DNA of 64,000 nt, from positions 124,001-188,000 of the forward strand of contig NZ_PENS01000010.1 in the NCBI RefSeq assembly GCF_003144325.1, read 5' to 3'. Each line of letters begins with the position of its first letter. Position 1 is the stretch's first letter. Under the pieces are notes generated by a model. The model searched no databases. It was given only the letters and a program-made list of their open reading frames with translations, and was not told the DNA's origin. Below are positions 15,501 through 23,511 of the stretch, one piece after another. A program made the position numbers and the translations under genes. Source of the stretch: Proteus terrae. GTDB lineage: Bacteria; Pseudomonadota; Gammaproteobacteria; Enterobacterales; Enterobacteriaceae.

Positions 15501-15740
15501 ATGATAGATTCTAACTTTAAAATCGACTTTTTAAGTGACAATAAATATGAGAATATTACTGTCGAAATTTCATAAAAAATAAATACTTTGTCAATTAAAT
15601 AAAGATAGTGGAATCGATAAAATAGAAATTGAATTTTTAATGATAGCCGATTTTTAAGTAAAGATGTAAAGCGTAAATTTACTTTAGATGATTTTATAAC
15701 TATTTTGAATAGTGCCAAATTAGATTTAACTAATGCTTAA
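15501..15740 (+). pseudogene. Frameshifted small immunity-like gene
   Basis: After a good AGGAAAAAAG site the frame reads MIDSNFKIDFLSDNKYENIT and VEIS, then stops. Continuing in a second frame gives ILCQLNKDSGIDKIEIEF, and in a third FNDSRFLSKDVKRKF and TLDDFITILNSAKLDLTNA with a stop at 15740. Joined, these make an acidic protein of about 78 residues resembling small immunity proteins of polymorphic toxin loci. The second shift falls in a T homopolymer. I cannot assign the family with certainty. Confidence 0.55.
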
Positions 15741-15763
15741 TATTAATCTATCTTCTATTTTAG

Positions 15764-15829
15764 AATATGAGCCTATGCGGTTTAAGTATTGTAGGTAATG
15801 AAATTATTATTAAGCCTCAAAACCATCAC
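15764..15829 (+). pseudogene. Short fragment of a fifth cdiI-family gene
   Basis: NMSLCGLSIVGNEIIIKPQN matches residues NMNLCGLSFIGNEIIIKPQN of the protein at 11742, with very similar bases (compare 12052-12111). There is no start or end; the homology runs directly into the terminator arm at 15819. Confidence 0.75.
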
Positions 15830-15868
15830 TTAATATTATTGTTAAAATAATAACTAAGTGATGGTTTT
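15819..15868. terminator. Bidirectional terminator between the CDI island and modE
   Basis: AAAACCATCACTTA pairs perfectly with TAAGTGATGGTTTT, with an inner ATTATT/AATAAT stem in the loop, and T-rich (right) and A-rich (left) flanks. Similar sequence (ATTAGGTGATGGTTTTTTATTT) occurs at 11563 and 13311. Confidence 0.8.
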
Positions 15869-15899
15869 ATTTTTTATTTAAAAGCAATCATATTAATGA

Positions 15900-16691
15900 T
15901 TAACACAGTGTTGCGACAATCACCTGATCAGCATTAAATAAAGCGGTTACGCTATCATTAATATGCAGTTTTTGCTCTTTAACGTGCTGATTAGAACATG
16001 TGGCACAAACTTCTTGTCCACCTTCTAATGTCACCACTAATTCGCTGTTTTCACTTCCGGTCTCAATTTGAGTGAGTGTGCCTGAAAGCGCATTGTCATA
16101 TTGCTGTGTTAAAGAAGTTCCTTTTTCAATATTGACCCAAGGTGCCTTAATTAAAATCAGTACTTCTTTACCTTTTTTAAGCCCTAGGCGATCAGCGCTT
16201 TTCTCTGTTAAAGCTGCACGAATAGTTGTTTTTTTATCTGCAAGTTGCACATTAACATGCTGTTGAACTTGCAGGTTATCACGCTCAATAATCGTACCAA
16301 AAAATTGGTTTCTAGCGCTGGTTTGTAATGAAAAACGAGAAATAGCGGCTAAAAGACTATCCAGAGGGAGTGAATCATCTTTCAATACATCAAAGGCTTT
16401 TTGCTGAATTTGACCGAGCAGATCGTAAAGTTGAAGTAAGCGCTCACAATAATGTGTGAGAGTTGCACCACCGCCACCTTTACCGCCTGTTGCTCTATCA
16501 ACAAGAAGTTCGTCTGCGAGTTGATTCATTTCATTAATGGCATCCCAAGCACTTTTATAACTAATGCCCGCCATTTTTGCCCCTTGGCTAATTGAACCCG
16601 TCGCCTTGATCTGTTTTAACAATGCTACGCGACGAGGATCGGCAAAGAGCTTATCTTGAAGTTTAAGAGTTAATAATATTTCTGCTTGCAT
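15900..16691 (-). CDS. modE: ModE, molybdate-responsive transcriptional regulator
   Basis: Represses the modABC transporter when molybdate is bound and can activate molybdoenzyme genes. The N-terminal winged helix (RRVALLKQIKATGSISQGAK, then GGKGGGGATLT) binds DNA; two TOBE/Mop domains (about 124-190 and 196-262) bind molybdate, with the SARNQF and TTIRAALTEKSADRLGL elements. The 263-residue length matches E. coli (262). Its 5' leader contains a long hairpin at 16721-16754. In E. coli modF follows in the same operon; here 12.3 kb of CDI island intervene. Confidence 0.95.
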   Translation of the reverse strand: MQAEILLTLKLQDKLFADPRRVALLKQIKATGSISQGAKMAGISYKSAWDAINEMNQLADELLVDRATGGKGGGGATLTHYCERLLQLYDLLGQIQQKAFDVLKDDSLPLDSLLAAISRFSLQTSARNQFFGTIIERDNLQVQQHVNVQLADKKTTIRAALTEKSADRLGLKKGKEVLILIKAPWVNIEKGTSLTQQYDNALSGTLTQIETGSENSELVVTLEGGQEVCATCSNQHVKEQKLHINDSVTALFNADQVIVATLC

Positions 16692-16720
16692 AATGATAGG
16701 CTTCTTCTTTTTTTGTGTGT

Positions 16721-16754
16721 TTATCGCATTTTTTGTGCCGACACAAAGCGATAA
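16721..16754. repeat. Interrupted hairpin in the modE leader
   Basis: TTATCGC (16721) pairs with GCGATAA (16748) and TTTGTG with CACAAA, separated by a four-base bulge and a CCGA loop. It lies 30-63 bases before the modE ATG. It could be an operator or an mRNA structure; I cannot tell which. Confidence 0.55.
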
Positions 16755-16850
16755 TTCTCTAGAATATATACATCTATAGCGTTATTATTCGTCATTCGTG
16801 AAGAAATGCCAACTCTGGCTTTCCGAATATACCATGATAAAGAGGTTATC

Positions 16851-16994
16851 ATGCTTGAATTGTTGAAAAGTTTAGGGTTTGCTCTCTTGATGGTACCTGT
16901 TGTAATGGTACTGATTATGGGCATCATTTATGGTTTAGGTGAAGTGTTTAACTTGATTTCACCAAGTCAGCCAAAAGCAGACAAAAAATCATAA
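16851..16994 (+). CDS. acrZ: AcrZ, small membrane partner of the AcrAB-TolC pump
   Basis: A 47-residue single-span inner-membrane protein ([20 protein letters not shown]) nearly matching the E. coli AcrZ N-terminus ([20 protein letters not shown]) and its GLGEVFN motif. AcrZ binds AcrB and alters drug export. The ATG at 16851 has AAAGAGG 6 bases upstream; an upstream ATG at 16806 gives an implausible extension. It is divergent from modE, as in E. coli, where ModE regulates it; the shared 160-base spacer has AT-rich half-sites but no clean ModE box that I could define. Confidence 0.93.
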   Translation: MLELLKSLGFALLMVPVVMVLIMGIIYGLGEVFNLISPSQPKADKKS

Positions 16995-17014
16995 TTTCTC
17001 CCTCCCTGATTTAG

Positions 17015-17043
17015 AACAGCCCTTTATTTTGTAAAGGGCTGTT
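17015..17043 (+). terminator. Terminator after acrZ
   Basis: AACAGCCCTTTA / TAAAGGGCTGTT perfect 12-base stem with a TTTTG loop, followed by a T run. Confidence 0.9.
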
Positions 17044-17056
17044 TTTTTATCTACGC

Positions 17057-17301
17057 GTACTTGCCATATTTCAAGCCACGGCGTTCATTCGCACTAGCCA
17101 CACACTCATGATACTCGTCATACTTCAAGCCACAGCGTCGTTGACTGTGTTCATTCGCACTAGCCACATACTTATGATACTCGTCATACTTCAAGCCACA
17201 GCGTTGTTGATGGCGTTCATTCGCACTAGTCACATACTTGTGTATGCTCCTAGCGACTCATTCACTTGTCGCCTAGCTGTGACTTGAATTATTTAGAGTA
17301 T
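17057..17301. repeat. Imperfect tandem repeat ending in a structured inverted-repeat element
   Basis: Three left-hand units start at about 17057, 17111 and 17177 with TACTCGTCATACTTCAAGCC followed by ACAGCG..., then TTCATTCGCACTAGYCACA. Unit spacing is 54 and 66 bases. The last unit (17177-17301, 125 bases) is complete and has inverted ends: ATACTC...CTTCAAG..ACAGC pairs with GCTGTGACTTGAATTATTTA followed by GAGTAT. This looks like a noncoding, MITE-like or structured intergenic element of the kind seen in Morganellaceae and Yersinia-type genomes. The ORFs it opens on the minus strand are repeat artefacts. Confidence 0.75.
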
Positions 17302-17370
17302 CTATTCACACATTTCAAATTGTCGTGTTGTTGAGTGCGCATCTATCTCCATTTTCTGTTTCTTTTTAAT

Positions 17371-17394
17371 GGTTATATTTATTGATATATAACC
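17371..17394. promoter_or_regulatory. ModE-binding box upstream of modA
   Basis: GGTTATATT-TATTGA-TATATAACC is a palindrome with the same 24-base layout as the E. coli modA operator (CGTTATATT...ATAACG). It lies 85-108 bases before the modA start. Molybdate-bound ModE is expected to repress here. Confidence 0.85.
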
Positions 17395-17422
17395 AGTTTC
17401 TAACATCTAATTCTTTCATTTT

Positions 17423-17448
17423 ACGCTATATTTTGGTATATACAGCGT
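17423..17448. promoter_or_regulatory. Second ModE-like dyad upstream of modA
   Basis: ACGCTATAT...ATACAGCGT, with one mismatch between arms, resembles the CGCTATATA half-site consensus of ModE and sits 31-56 bases before modA, where a repressor would block the promoter or early transcription. Confidence 0.5.
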
Positions 17449-17478
17449 GTCATCCTTTAATTTAAGTGGAATTAGAAC

Positions 17479-18249
17479 ATGAAAAAATTATCAGGCAAGT
17501 TACTTGCTGGCGCAGTTATCTCTTTTGCTTTAGTAAGCCAAAGTTTTGCATCGGAAAAAGTAACGGTATTTGCTGCCGCTTCTCTTACCAATGCTCTTAA
17601 TGAAATTTCGGCACAATATAAGCAAGAAAAGCAAACTGAAGTTGTTGCATCTTATGCGTCTTCTTCAACGCTGGCTCGCCAAATTGAACAAGGTGCACCT
17701 GCAAATCTGTTTATTTCAGCAGATCAGCAGTGGATGGATTACGCAATCGATAAAAATTTAATGGTTGCAGATTCACGTCATACACTATTAGGTAATGATT
17801 TAGTACTCATTGCCCCTAAAGATAGTAAATTAAATGACGTTGTTATTAATAAGGAAACCAAATGGAAATCCTTACTTAATGGCGGAAAACTAGCTGTTGG
17901 CGATCCGGACCATGTGCCTGTTGGTATCTATGCAAAAGAATCATTAGAATATTTAGGTGCATGGGATACAGTAAGCCCAGATATGGCTCGTACTAATAAC
18001 GTACGTAGTGGTATGGCGCTGGTTGAACGTGATGAAGCACCATTAGGTATCGTATACGGTTCTGACGCGGTTGCGAGTGATAAAGTGAAAGTGGTCGGCG
18101 TATTCCCAGCTGATAGCCACAAATCTGTTGAGTATCCAATGGCAGTTGTAAAAGGTCAGGACAATAAAGCAGTTCGTGATTTTTATGACTATCTGAAAAC
18201 ACCTCAAGCCGCAGAAATCTTTAAGAAATACGGCTTTAGCCCACTGTAG
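17479..18249 (+). CDS. modA: Molybdate ABC transporter, periplasmic binding protein
   Basis: Captures molybdate or tungstate in the periplasm and hands it to ModBC. Signal peptide about residues 1-24 (cleavage after SQSFA), then VTVFAAASLTNALNEI with the oxyanion-binding Ala-Ser, ASSSTLARQIEQGAP and GDPDHVPVGIYAKE, all typical of ModA. The 256-residue length matches the family. First gene of modABC; 17 bases separate its stop from the modB ATG. Confidence 0.96.
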   Translation: MKKLSGKLLAGAVISFALVSQSFASEKVTVFAAASLTNALNEISAQYKQEKQTEVVASYASSSTLARQIEQGAPANLFISADQQWMDYAIDKNLMVADSRHTLLGNDLVLIAPKDSKLNDVVINKETKWKSLLNGGKLAVGDPDHVPVGIYAKESLEYLGAWDTVSPDMARTNNVRSGMALVERDEAPLGIVYGSDAVASDKVKVVGVFPADSHKSVEYPMAVVKGQDNKAVRDFYDYLKTPQAAEIFKKYGFSPL

Positions 18250-18266
18250 GAATTATACTTTTGGAG

Positions 18267-18959
18267 ATGTTAAGTGAATACGAATGGCAAGCCATCATAC
18301 TAAGCCTTAAGGTATCGACTATTGCAGTTATTATTAGTCTACCTTTTGGTATTTTTATGGCTTGGCTTTTAGTTAGGGTACGTTTTCCTGGTAAATCATT
18401 GCTTGATAGCATTATTCATTTACCTTTAGTTCTACCTCCTGTTGTGGTCGGTTATCTTTTACTGATCAGCATGGGAAGACGTGGATTTATTGGTGAATGG
18501 TTGTATGACTGGTTTGGTTTTAGCTTTACCTTTAGTTGGCGAGGCGCAGCACTTGCATCCGCGGTTGTTGCATTTCCACTGATGGTTAGAGCGATCAGAT
18601 TAGCATTAGAAGCTGTCGATCAACGTATGGAACAAGCGGCGAGAACCTTAGGGGCATCACCGATACGCGTCTTTTTTACCATAACGTTACCTTTGTCTAT
18701 GCCAGGGATCATCGCAGGAATTGTGTTGGCATTTGCGCGCTCATTGGGAGAATTTGGCGCAACAATCACTTTCGTCTCCAATATTCCGGGGGAAACAAGA
18801 ACGATCCCTCTGGCAATGTATACCTTAATTGAAACACCGGGTGCGGAAATGGATGCTGCCCGTTTATGTGTTATTGCAATTATTTTGGCGCTCGTCTCTT
18901 TAATGGCTTCAGAGTGGCTAACTCGTTGGGGTCGTAAAAGATTGGGGGGCGTATGCTAG
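18267..18959 (+). CDS. modB: Molybdate ABC transporter, permease
   Basis: Inner-membrane channel of the ModABC importer with about five or six membrane spans. The EAA loop that contacts ModC is [20 protein letters not shown] near residues 132-151; [20 protein letters not shown] is nearly as in E. coli. The start is uncertain: ATG at 18267 (MLSEYEWQ, compare E. coli MILTDPEW) fits by homology, but a TTG at 18261 has the better-spaced TAGGAA site. The 3' end overlaps modC by 7 bases (ATGCTAG), implying translational coupling. Confidence 0.95.
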   Translation: MLSEYEWQAIILSLKVSTIAVIISLPFGIFMAWLLVRVRFPGKSLLDSIIHLPLVLPPVVVGYLLLISMGRRGFIGEWLYDWFGFSFTFSWRGAALASAVVAFPLMVRAIRLALEAVDQRMEQAARTLGASPIRVFFTITLPLSMPGIIAGIVLAFARSLGEFGATITFVSNIPGETRTIPLAMYTLIETPGAEMDAARLCVIAIILALVSLMASEWLTRWGRKRLGGVC

Positions 18960-20017
18960 AAATGAATTTTAAACAGACGCTAGGATCACTGCGTCTGGAA
19001 GTCAATATTGAACTACCAACAGAAAGTATTACCGCTGTCTTTGGTTTATCCGGAGCTGGTAAAACCTCACTGATTAATGTGATTGGTGGTTTAACCAAGC
19101 CAGATTCAGGACGGATTGTATTAAATAATCACACACTGGTTGATACAGAAAAGAAAATTTATCTACCACCTGAAAAACGCAAAGTGGGTTATGTATTCCA
19201 AGATGCACGACTGTTTCCTCATTACACAGTAAAAGGAAATCTGCTTTACGGTATGTCTCCAACAATGAAAGTGCAATTTGATCGCATTATTCATTTGTTA
19301 GGTATCGAACATTTACTACCGCGTTTTCCTATCACCTTATCAGGTGGCGAAAAACAGCGTGTTGCTATAGGGCGAGCGTTGTTAACAGCTCCCGATATTA
19401 TGCTAATGGATGAGCCTTTAGCATCGCTTGATTTACCGCGTAAACGTGAGTTACTGCCGTATTTAGAAAAGCTCTCACAAGATGTACAAATTCCTATTTT
19501 GTATGTGAGCCATAGCCTTGATGAAATTATTCGACTTGCAGATAACGTTATTGTAATGGATGCAGGAAAAATTAAGGCAACAGGTAAGCTGGAAGATGTA
19601 TGGGCAAGTAGTGCATTACGTCCGTGGTTACAAAAAGAGACACTCAGCAGTATCGCGAATGTGATGGTAGTAGAACACCATAGCCATTACGAGATGACAG
19701 CAACGGCTTTCGGTAACCAAGTGCTGTGGTTGCCTCAAATCGAGGCTAAAATTGGTCGTGATGTGCGTGTCCGTATTGATGCTTCTGATGTATCACTGAC
19801 TACCACTCGTCCATCAAATAGCAGTATTCGTAATATACTGCATATGAAAGTAGTTGAAACCATTAAAAATGATGGTCAAGTTGATGTGAAACTTGTCAAT
19901 GATGGCAATTATTTATGGGCGAGGATCACGCCTTGGGCAAAAGATGAATTGAATATTCAAGAAGGGCAATGGCTTTATGCGCAAATAAAGAGCATTTCGC
20001 TAAGTCGTCATCTTTGA
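18953..20017 (+). CDS. modC: Molybdate ABC transporter, ATPase
   Basis: Powers molybdate uptake. Walker [10 protein letters not shown] lies at about residues 30-38, the signature is LSGGEKQR, Walker B is [12 protein letters not shown], with the switch histidine in [10 protein letters not shown]-terminal TOBE domain (about 290-350; [17 protein letters not shown]) is typical of ModC. The 354-residue length matches E. coli (352). Last gene of modABC, ending 24 bases before a terminator. Confidence 0.96.
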   Translation: MLEMNFKQTLGSLRLEVNIELPTESITAVFGLSGAGKTSLINVIGGLTKPDSGRIVLNNHTLVDTEKKIYLPPEKRKVGYVFQDARLFPHYTVKGNLLYGMSPTMKVQFDRIIHLLGIEHLLPRFPITLSGGEKQRVAIGRALLTAPDIMLMDEPLASLDLPRKRELLPYLEKLSQDVQIPILYVSHSLDEIIRLADNVIVMDAGKIKATGKLEDVWASSALRPWLQKETLSSIANVMVVEHHSHYEMTATAFGNQVLWLPQIEAKIGRDVRVRIDASDVSLTTTRPSNSSIRNILHMKVVETIKNDGQVDVKLVNDGNYLWARITPWAKDELNIQEGQWLYAQIKSISLSRHL

Positions 20018-20041
20018 TTTATCAATTGTATTTGTCGATAA

Positions 20042-20070
20042 AAAAGACCTTATTTAAAATGAGGTCTTTT
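20042..20070. terminator. Bidirectional terminator between modC and ybhA
   Basis: AAAAGACCT(TAT) ... (ATG)AGGTCTTTT stem with A-rich and T-rich flanks, between convergent genes. Confidence 0.8.
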
Positions 20071-20096
20071 ACTTTTGGGGAATGGTAAAAATAAGA

Positions 20097-20918
20097 CTAA
20101 GACAAAATATATTTATGAATAGTCTCTGCAATACCCGGTTGTGAATTCACTTTAGTGACCATTTTAGCTCGCGCTTTCACTTCATCTGAAGCATTACCCA
20201 TTGCAACACCTAATCCCACATGTTCTAACATACTAAGATCATTAAAATTATCACCAAAGGCAATAACATCACTCATATTCATGCCATTCGCTTCAACCCA
20301 ACGTTGTAAACGACGACCTTTACTGTTGCCTTTTTTGGCGATATCAACTTGATCAACCCAAGACCATTCGCACTCTAAACCGACTTGTTGCTCAATTTTT
20401 TCAACTAAAGTGCGTAACTCATCGTGATCTGGCGTTGTTGTCGCAATTTTCCAAATGGCATTAACATCATGCATGGCTTTATAGAAATCATCGACTTTAA
20501 CGAGGTTAGGGCGCTGTGTCAGAGGAAGAGTATCAGCCCAATTAAGTGTGCGTTGTACTGCTGAGGTAAGTTGGTCATACATCATTGCATCGTCAGCATA
20601 CACTAAATGGTGTACATCAGTTTGTTTAACGAGATCTAATACTGCTCTGGTTTCTTGTGTAGTTAGTGGGTCCGATTCTAATACTTTTTTACCAATGTAA
20701 TCATAAAGGTAAGTTCCATTACAGCAGATCGCAGGGGTATCAAGATCGAGTGCTTGATAGAATGGATGAATAGCAACGTGATGACGACCTGTTACAATTA
20801 AAACTTTAACACCTGCTTTTCTTGCAAGATTGAGTGCTTCTAAAGATTCTGGCAGGATACGTTTTTGGTCATCAAGCAGTGTGCCATCAAGATCCAAAGC
20901 AATAACGCGATATGACAT
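20097..20918 (-). CDS. ybhA: HAD-family phosphatase YbhA (pyridoxal phosphate phosphatase)
   Basis: Cof-type HAD hydrolase; E. coli YbhA dephosphorylates pyridoxal phosphate and some sugar phosphates. Motif I DLDGTLLDD has the nucleophile at about residue 9; motif II VTGRHHVA, the Lys in GNSKGRRL and motif IV GDNFNDLSML are present, with the C2 cap between. The ATG at 20918 was chosen because MSYRVIALDLDGT matches E. coli YbhA and AGGGGC lies 8 bases upstream; a longer frame reaches 20975. Length 273 residues versus 272. Confidence 0.93.
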   Translation of the reverse strand: MSYRVIALDLDGTLLDDQKRILPESLEALNLARKAGVKVLIVTGRHHVAIHPFYQALDLDTPAICCNGTYLYDYIGKKVLESDPLTTQETRAVLDLVKQTDVHHLVYADDAMMYDQLTSAVQRTLNWADTLPLTQRPNLVKVDDFYKAMHDVNAIWKIATTTPDHDELRTLVEKIEQQVGLECEWSWVDQVDIAKKGNSKGRRLQRWVEANGMNMSDVIAFGDNFNDLSMLEHVGLGVAMGNASDEVKARAKMVTKVNSQPGIAETIHKYILS

Positions 20919-21067
20919 AAATAAGCCCCTTGATAGTATTAAGATGCAATGTCGTTGATGGTACACGTTAACCAATAAAAGATAAACTAGCTTAATCGTG
21001 ACAGGTTATCGTTAGCTGTTCTATTATTCTTTATAAATCAATGGGTAATCTGTTTTAAGGAGAAGGA

Positions 21068-22057
21068 ATGAAACAGGTAGTCTACATAGCAAGTCCAGAG
21101 AGCCAGCAAATCCATGTTTATGCATTAAACACTGAAGGTGAAATGGATTTATTGCAGGTTGTTGAGGTTGTAGGACAAGTACAACCGATGATTGCAAGTG
21201 CAGATGGAAAATACCTTTATGTAGGTATTCGTCCTCATTTTAGTGTGGTGACATTTGCTATTGCTGCCGATGGTCAATTAGAGCAAAAGGCTATCACTTC
21301 CATTCCAAGTACGCCTGTTCATTTATGTTTAGATAAAACAGGGCGTTTCTTATTTGTCCCTTCTTATCATCAAGGCAATTTGGCTATTTTGCCTATTAAT
21401 GAAAAGGGGATCCCTCAATCAGCTATTCAAATTATTGAAGGGTTAAATAAGCCTCATTCATCCAATATCGATTGGAATAATAAACAACTGATTGTTCCTT
21501 GCCTAGGTGAAGATCATATTCGTTTATTTAATTTATCAGAAAACGGTCATTTAACAGAGGCGGGCACTGAAGAGCTGACAACAGTACAGAACGCAGGTCC
21601 TCGTCATATGGCATTTCATCCTAATGGTGATGTGTTTTATTGCCTGAATGAATTAGATGCGACAATTAATGTATACCGTCGTATGGGGGATTTATATCGT
21701 TTAATGCAAACGGTCGATATCGTTCCTGAAACCTTTAACAGTACCCGTTGGGCGTCAGATATTCATATTACACCAGATGGCCGTTTTCTTTATGCCAGCG
21801 AGCGCTCAGAAAGCTTTATTTGTGCGATGGCAATTTCAGAGTCGGGCGATTATCTGCAACCTGTGGGTTATTACCCAACTCAAACACAGCCTCGAGGTTT
21901 TAATCTTGATAATACAGGAAATTACCTGATTTCTTGTGGTCAAAAATCAGATTTTGCCTCTGTCTCTCGTATTGACAAACACACTGGTGCATTAACTGAA
22001 TTAGCGTGTTACCCAGTAGGTAAAGGCGCAATGTGGGTTACCGTCGTGACGAAATAA
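21068..22057 (+). CDS. pgl: 6-phosphogluconolactonase
   Basis: Seven-bladed propeller lactonase that hydrolyses 6-phosphogluconolactone in the pentose phosphate pathway. Starts MKQVVYIASPESQQIHVY, with conserved GPRHMAFHPNG, ERSESFICAM and QTQPRGFNLD blocks. The 329 residues compare with 331 in E. coli, and an AAGGAGAAGG site precedes the ATG. Neighbours match E. coli order. Confidence 0.95.
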   Translation: MKQVVYIASPESQQIHVYALNTEGEMDLLQVVEVVGQVQPMIASADGKYLYVGIRPHFSVVTFAIAADGQLEQKAITSIPSTPVHLCLDKTGRFLFVPSYHQGNLAILPINEKGIPQSAIQIIEGLNKPHSSNIDWNNKQLIVPCLGEDHIRLFNLSENGHLTEAGTEELTTVQNAGPRHMAFHPNGDVFYCLNELDATINVYRRMGDLYRLMQTVDIVPETFNSTRWASDIHITPDGRFLYASERSESFICAMAISESGDYLQPVGYYPTQTQPRGFNLDNTGNYLISCGQKSDFASVSRIDKHTGALTELACYPVGKGAMWVTVVTK

Positions 22058-22082
22058 CTGTCACAGTATAAAAATTACTGTG

Positions 22083-22115
22083 AACCTCTAGCAGAATATT
22101 GCCTTGCTAGAGGTT
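22083..22115. terminator. Bidirectional terminator between pgl and bioA
   Basis: AACCTCTAGCA / TGCTAGAGGTT, 11-base stem followed by TTATTTTTTT; a second small hairpin (CACAGTA/TACTGTG) lies just upstream at about 22062-22082. Confidence 0.85.
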
Positions 22116-22133
22116 TATTTTTTTATGAAAGAT

Positions 22134-23420
22134 TTATGAGAGACTAACCACTTTTTCAATAGCTTGAGTGAGTTTAGTGAGGCTTACTGGTGGCATAATA
22201 AACGGTGGCATAATATAAATAAGTTTGCCAAAAGGTCTGATCCAAACCCCTTCATCAACAAAGATTTTTTGTAATTTTGCCATATTGACTGGCTCGTTCA
22301 TTTCGACCACACCAATCGCACCTAAAACGCGCACATCTTTGACACTTTTAGCCTGTTTTAACGGTAATAGCTCGCGTTTTAGTTGTTTTTCAATTTCTGC
22401 AACTTGGTTTATCCAATCGCCTTTTGCTAATAGAGATAAACTGGCATCAGCAACAGCACAAGCCAAAGGATTTCCCATATAAGTAGGGCCATGCATAAAA
22501 CATCCTGCATCACCTTGACTGATGGTTTCTGCGATATGACGTGTAGTTAAGGTGGCTGATAAAGTCATATACCCACCTGTTAATGCTTTACCTACACACA
22601 TGATATCTGGCGATATTTCAGCATGTTCACAGGCAAATAACTTACCTGTTCGACCAAAACCAGTGGCTATTTCATCGGCAATGAGTAGTACATCAAACTC
22701 GTCACACAAAGCTCTTGCGTGTTTTAAATATTCAGGATGATAAATTCGCATTCCACCTGCACCTTGAACAATTGGTTCAAGCATAACGGCCGCAATTTCT
22801 TGATGATGTTGTTCTAGTGTTGAGCGTAATGAGTTGATATCAGCCGGATCCCACTCTTCATAAAAACCGGTTTTTGGTGCATCCACAAAGAGATGATTAG
22901 GTAAGTAACCTTTGTAGAGACTGTGCATCGAGTTATCGGGATCACACACTGACATAGCACCAAATGTATCACCATGATAGCCCTGTTTTAACGCCACAAT
23001 ACGTTGACGTTTTTCACCTTTAGCTTGCCAATATTGCAACGCCATTTTCAGTGCGACTTCAACAGCAACCGAACCTGAATCTGCTAGAAATATGCATTCA
23101 AGAGGCGCTGGTGTTATCGCTAATAATTTACGACAAAGAGATACTGCTGGGGGATGAGTAATACCACCAAACATAACATGAGACATATTGTTTAATTGTG
23201 TGGTAACCGCATCATTAAGTTCAGGATGATTATATCCATGAATTGCTGCCCACCATGAAGACATTCCATCAATCAGTTTTCTACCATCAGCCAAGACTAA
23301 TTCAATGCCTTTTGCACTGACAATAGGGTAAGCAGGCAACGGATTACTCATCGAAGTGTATGGATGCCAAATATGGCGTAAATCAAAAGCGATATCTTCA
23401 GGTGTCATTATATTTTTCAC
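22134..23420 (-). CDS. bioA: Adenosylmethionine-8-amino-7-oxononanoate aminotransferase
   Basis: PLP enzyme that uses S-adenosylmethionine to aminate KAPA to DAPA in biotin synthesis. Class III transaminase motifs are [43 protein letters not shown] and the PLP lysine in CVGKALTGG. Length 428 (E. coli 429). The frame starts [13 protein letters not shown]; the internal ATG at 23408 is the alternative and aligns better with E. coli MTTDDLAFD. Transcribed divergently from bioBFCD across a BirA operator. Confidence 0.95.
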   Translation of the reverse strand: MKNIMTPEDIAFDLRHIWHPYTSMSNPLPAYPIVSAKGIELVLADGRKLIDGMSSWWAAIHGYNHPELNDAVTTQLNNMSHVMFGGITHPPAVSLCRKLLAITPAPLECIFLADSGSVAVEVALKMALQYWQAKGEKRQRIVALKQGYHGDTFGAMSVCDPDNSMHSLYKGYLPNHLFVDAPKTGFYEEWDPADINSLRSTLEQHHQEIAAVMLEPIVQGAGGMRIYHPEYLKHARALCDEFDVLLIADEIATGFGRTGKLFACEHAEISPDIMCVGKALTGGYMTLSATLTTRHIAETISQGDAGCFMHGPTYMGNPLACAVADASLSLLAKGDWINQVAEIEKQLKRELLPLKQAKSVKDVRVLGAIGVVEMNEPVNMAKLQKIFVDEGVWIRPFGKLIYIMPPFIMPPVSLTKLTQAIEKVVSLS

Positions 23421-23423
23421 TTA

Positions 23424-23463
23424 ATCATGTAAACCAAAGGTGATCAATTTTAGTTGACATGAT
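23424..23463. promoter_or_regulatory. BirA (biotin repressor) operator between bioA and bioB
   Basis: ATCATGTAAAC-N18-GTTGACATGAT, one mismatch between 11-base arms, has the TGTAAACC half-site and 40-base layout of the E. coli bio operator. It lies directly upstream of both divergent genes. Holo-BirA bound to biotinyl-AMP is expected to repress both. Confidence 0.85.
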
Positions 23464-23511
23464 AACCCTATTATTTAAACTGGCAATCACTTTTAAACAG
23501 GAGATTGCATT

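Noticed and set aside
15476-15718. Minus-strand 80-codon ORF
   Set aside because: Antisense to the frameshifted immunity-like gene, with no recognisable family; low-complexity AT-rich translation.
17051-17233. Minus-strand ORF with repeated RHQ/RCGLKYDEYHE peptide
   Set aside because: The periodic peptide is only the translation of the noncoding tandem element at 17057-17301; no ribosome site or family.
17057-17301. CRISPR-like array
   Set aside because: Only three imperfect units with 54- and 66-base spacing, no uniform spacers, no cas genes; better explained as a structured intergenic repeat.
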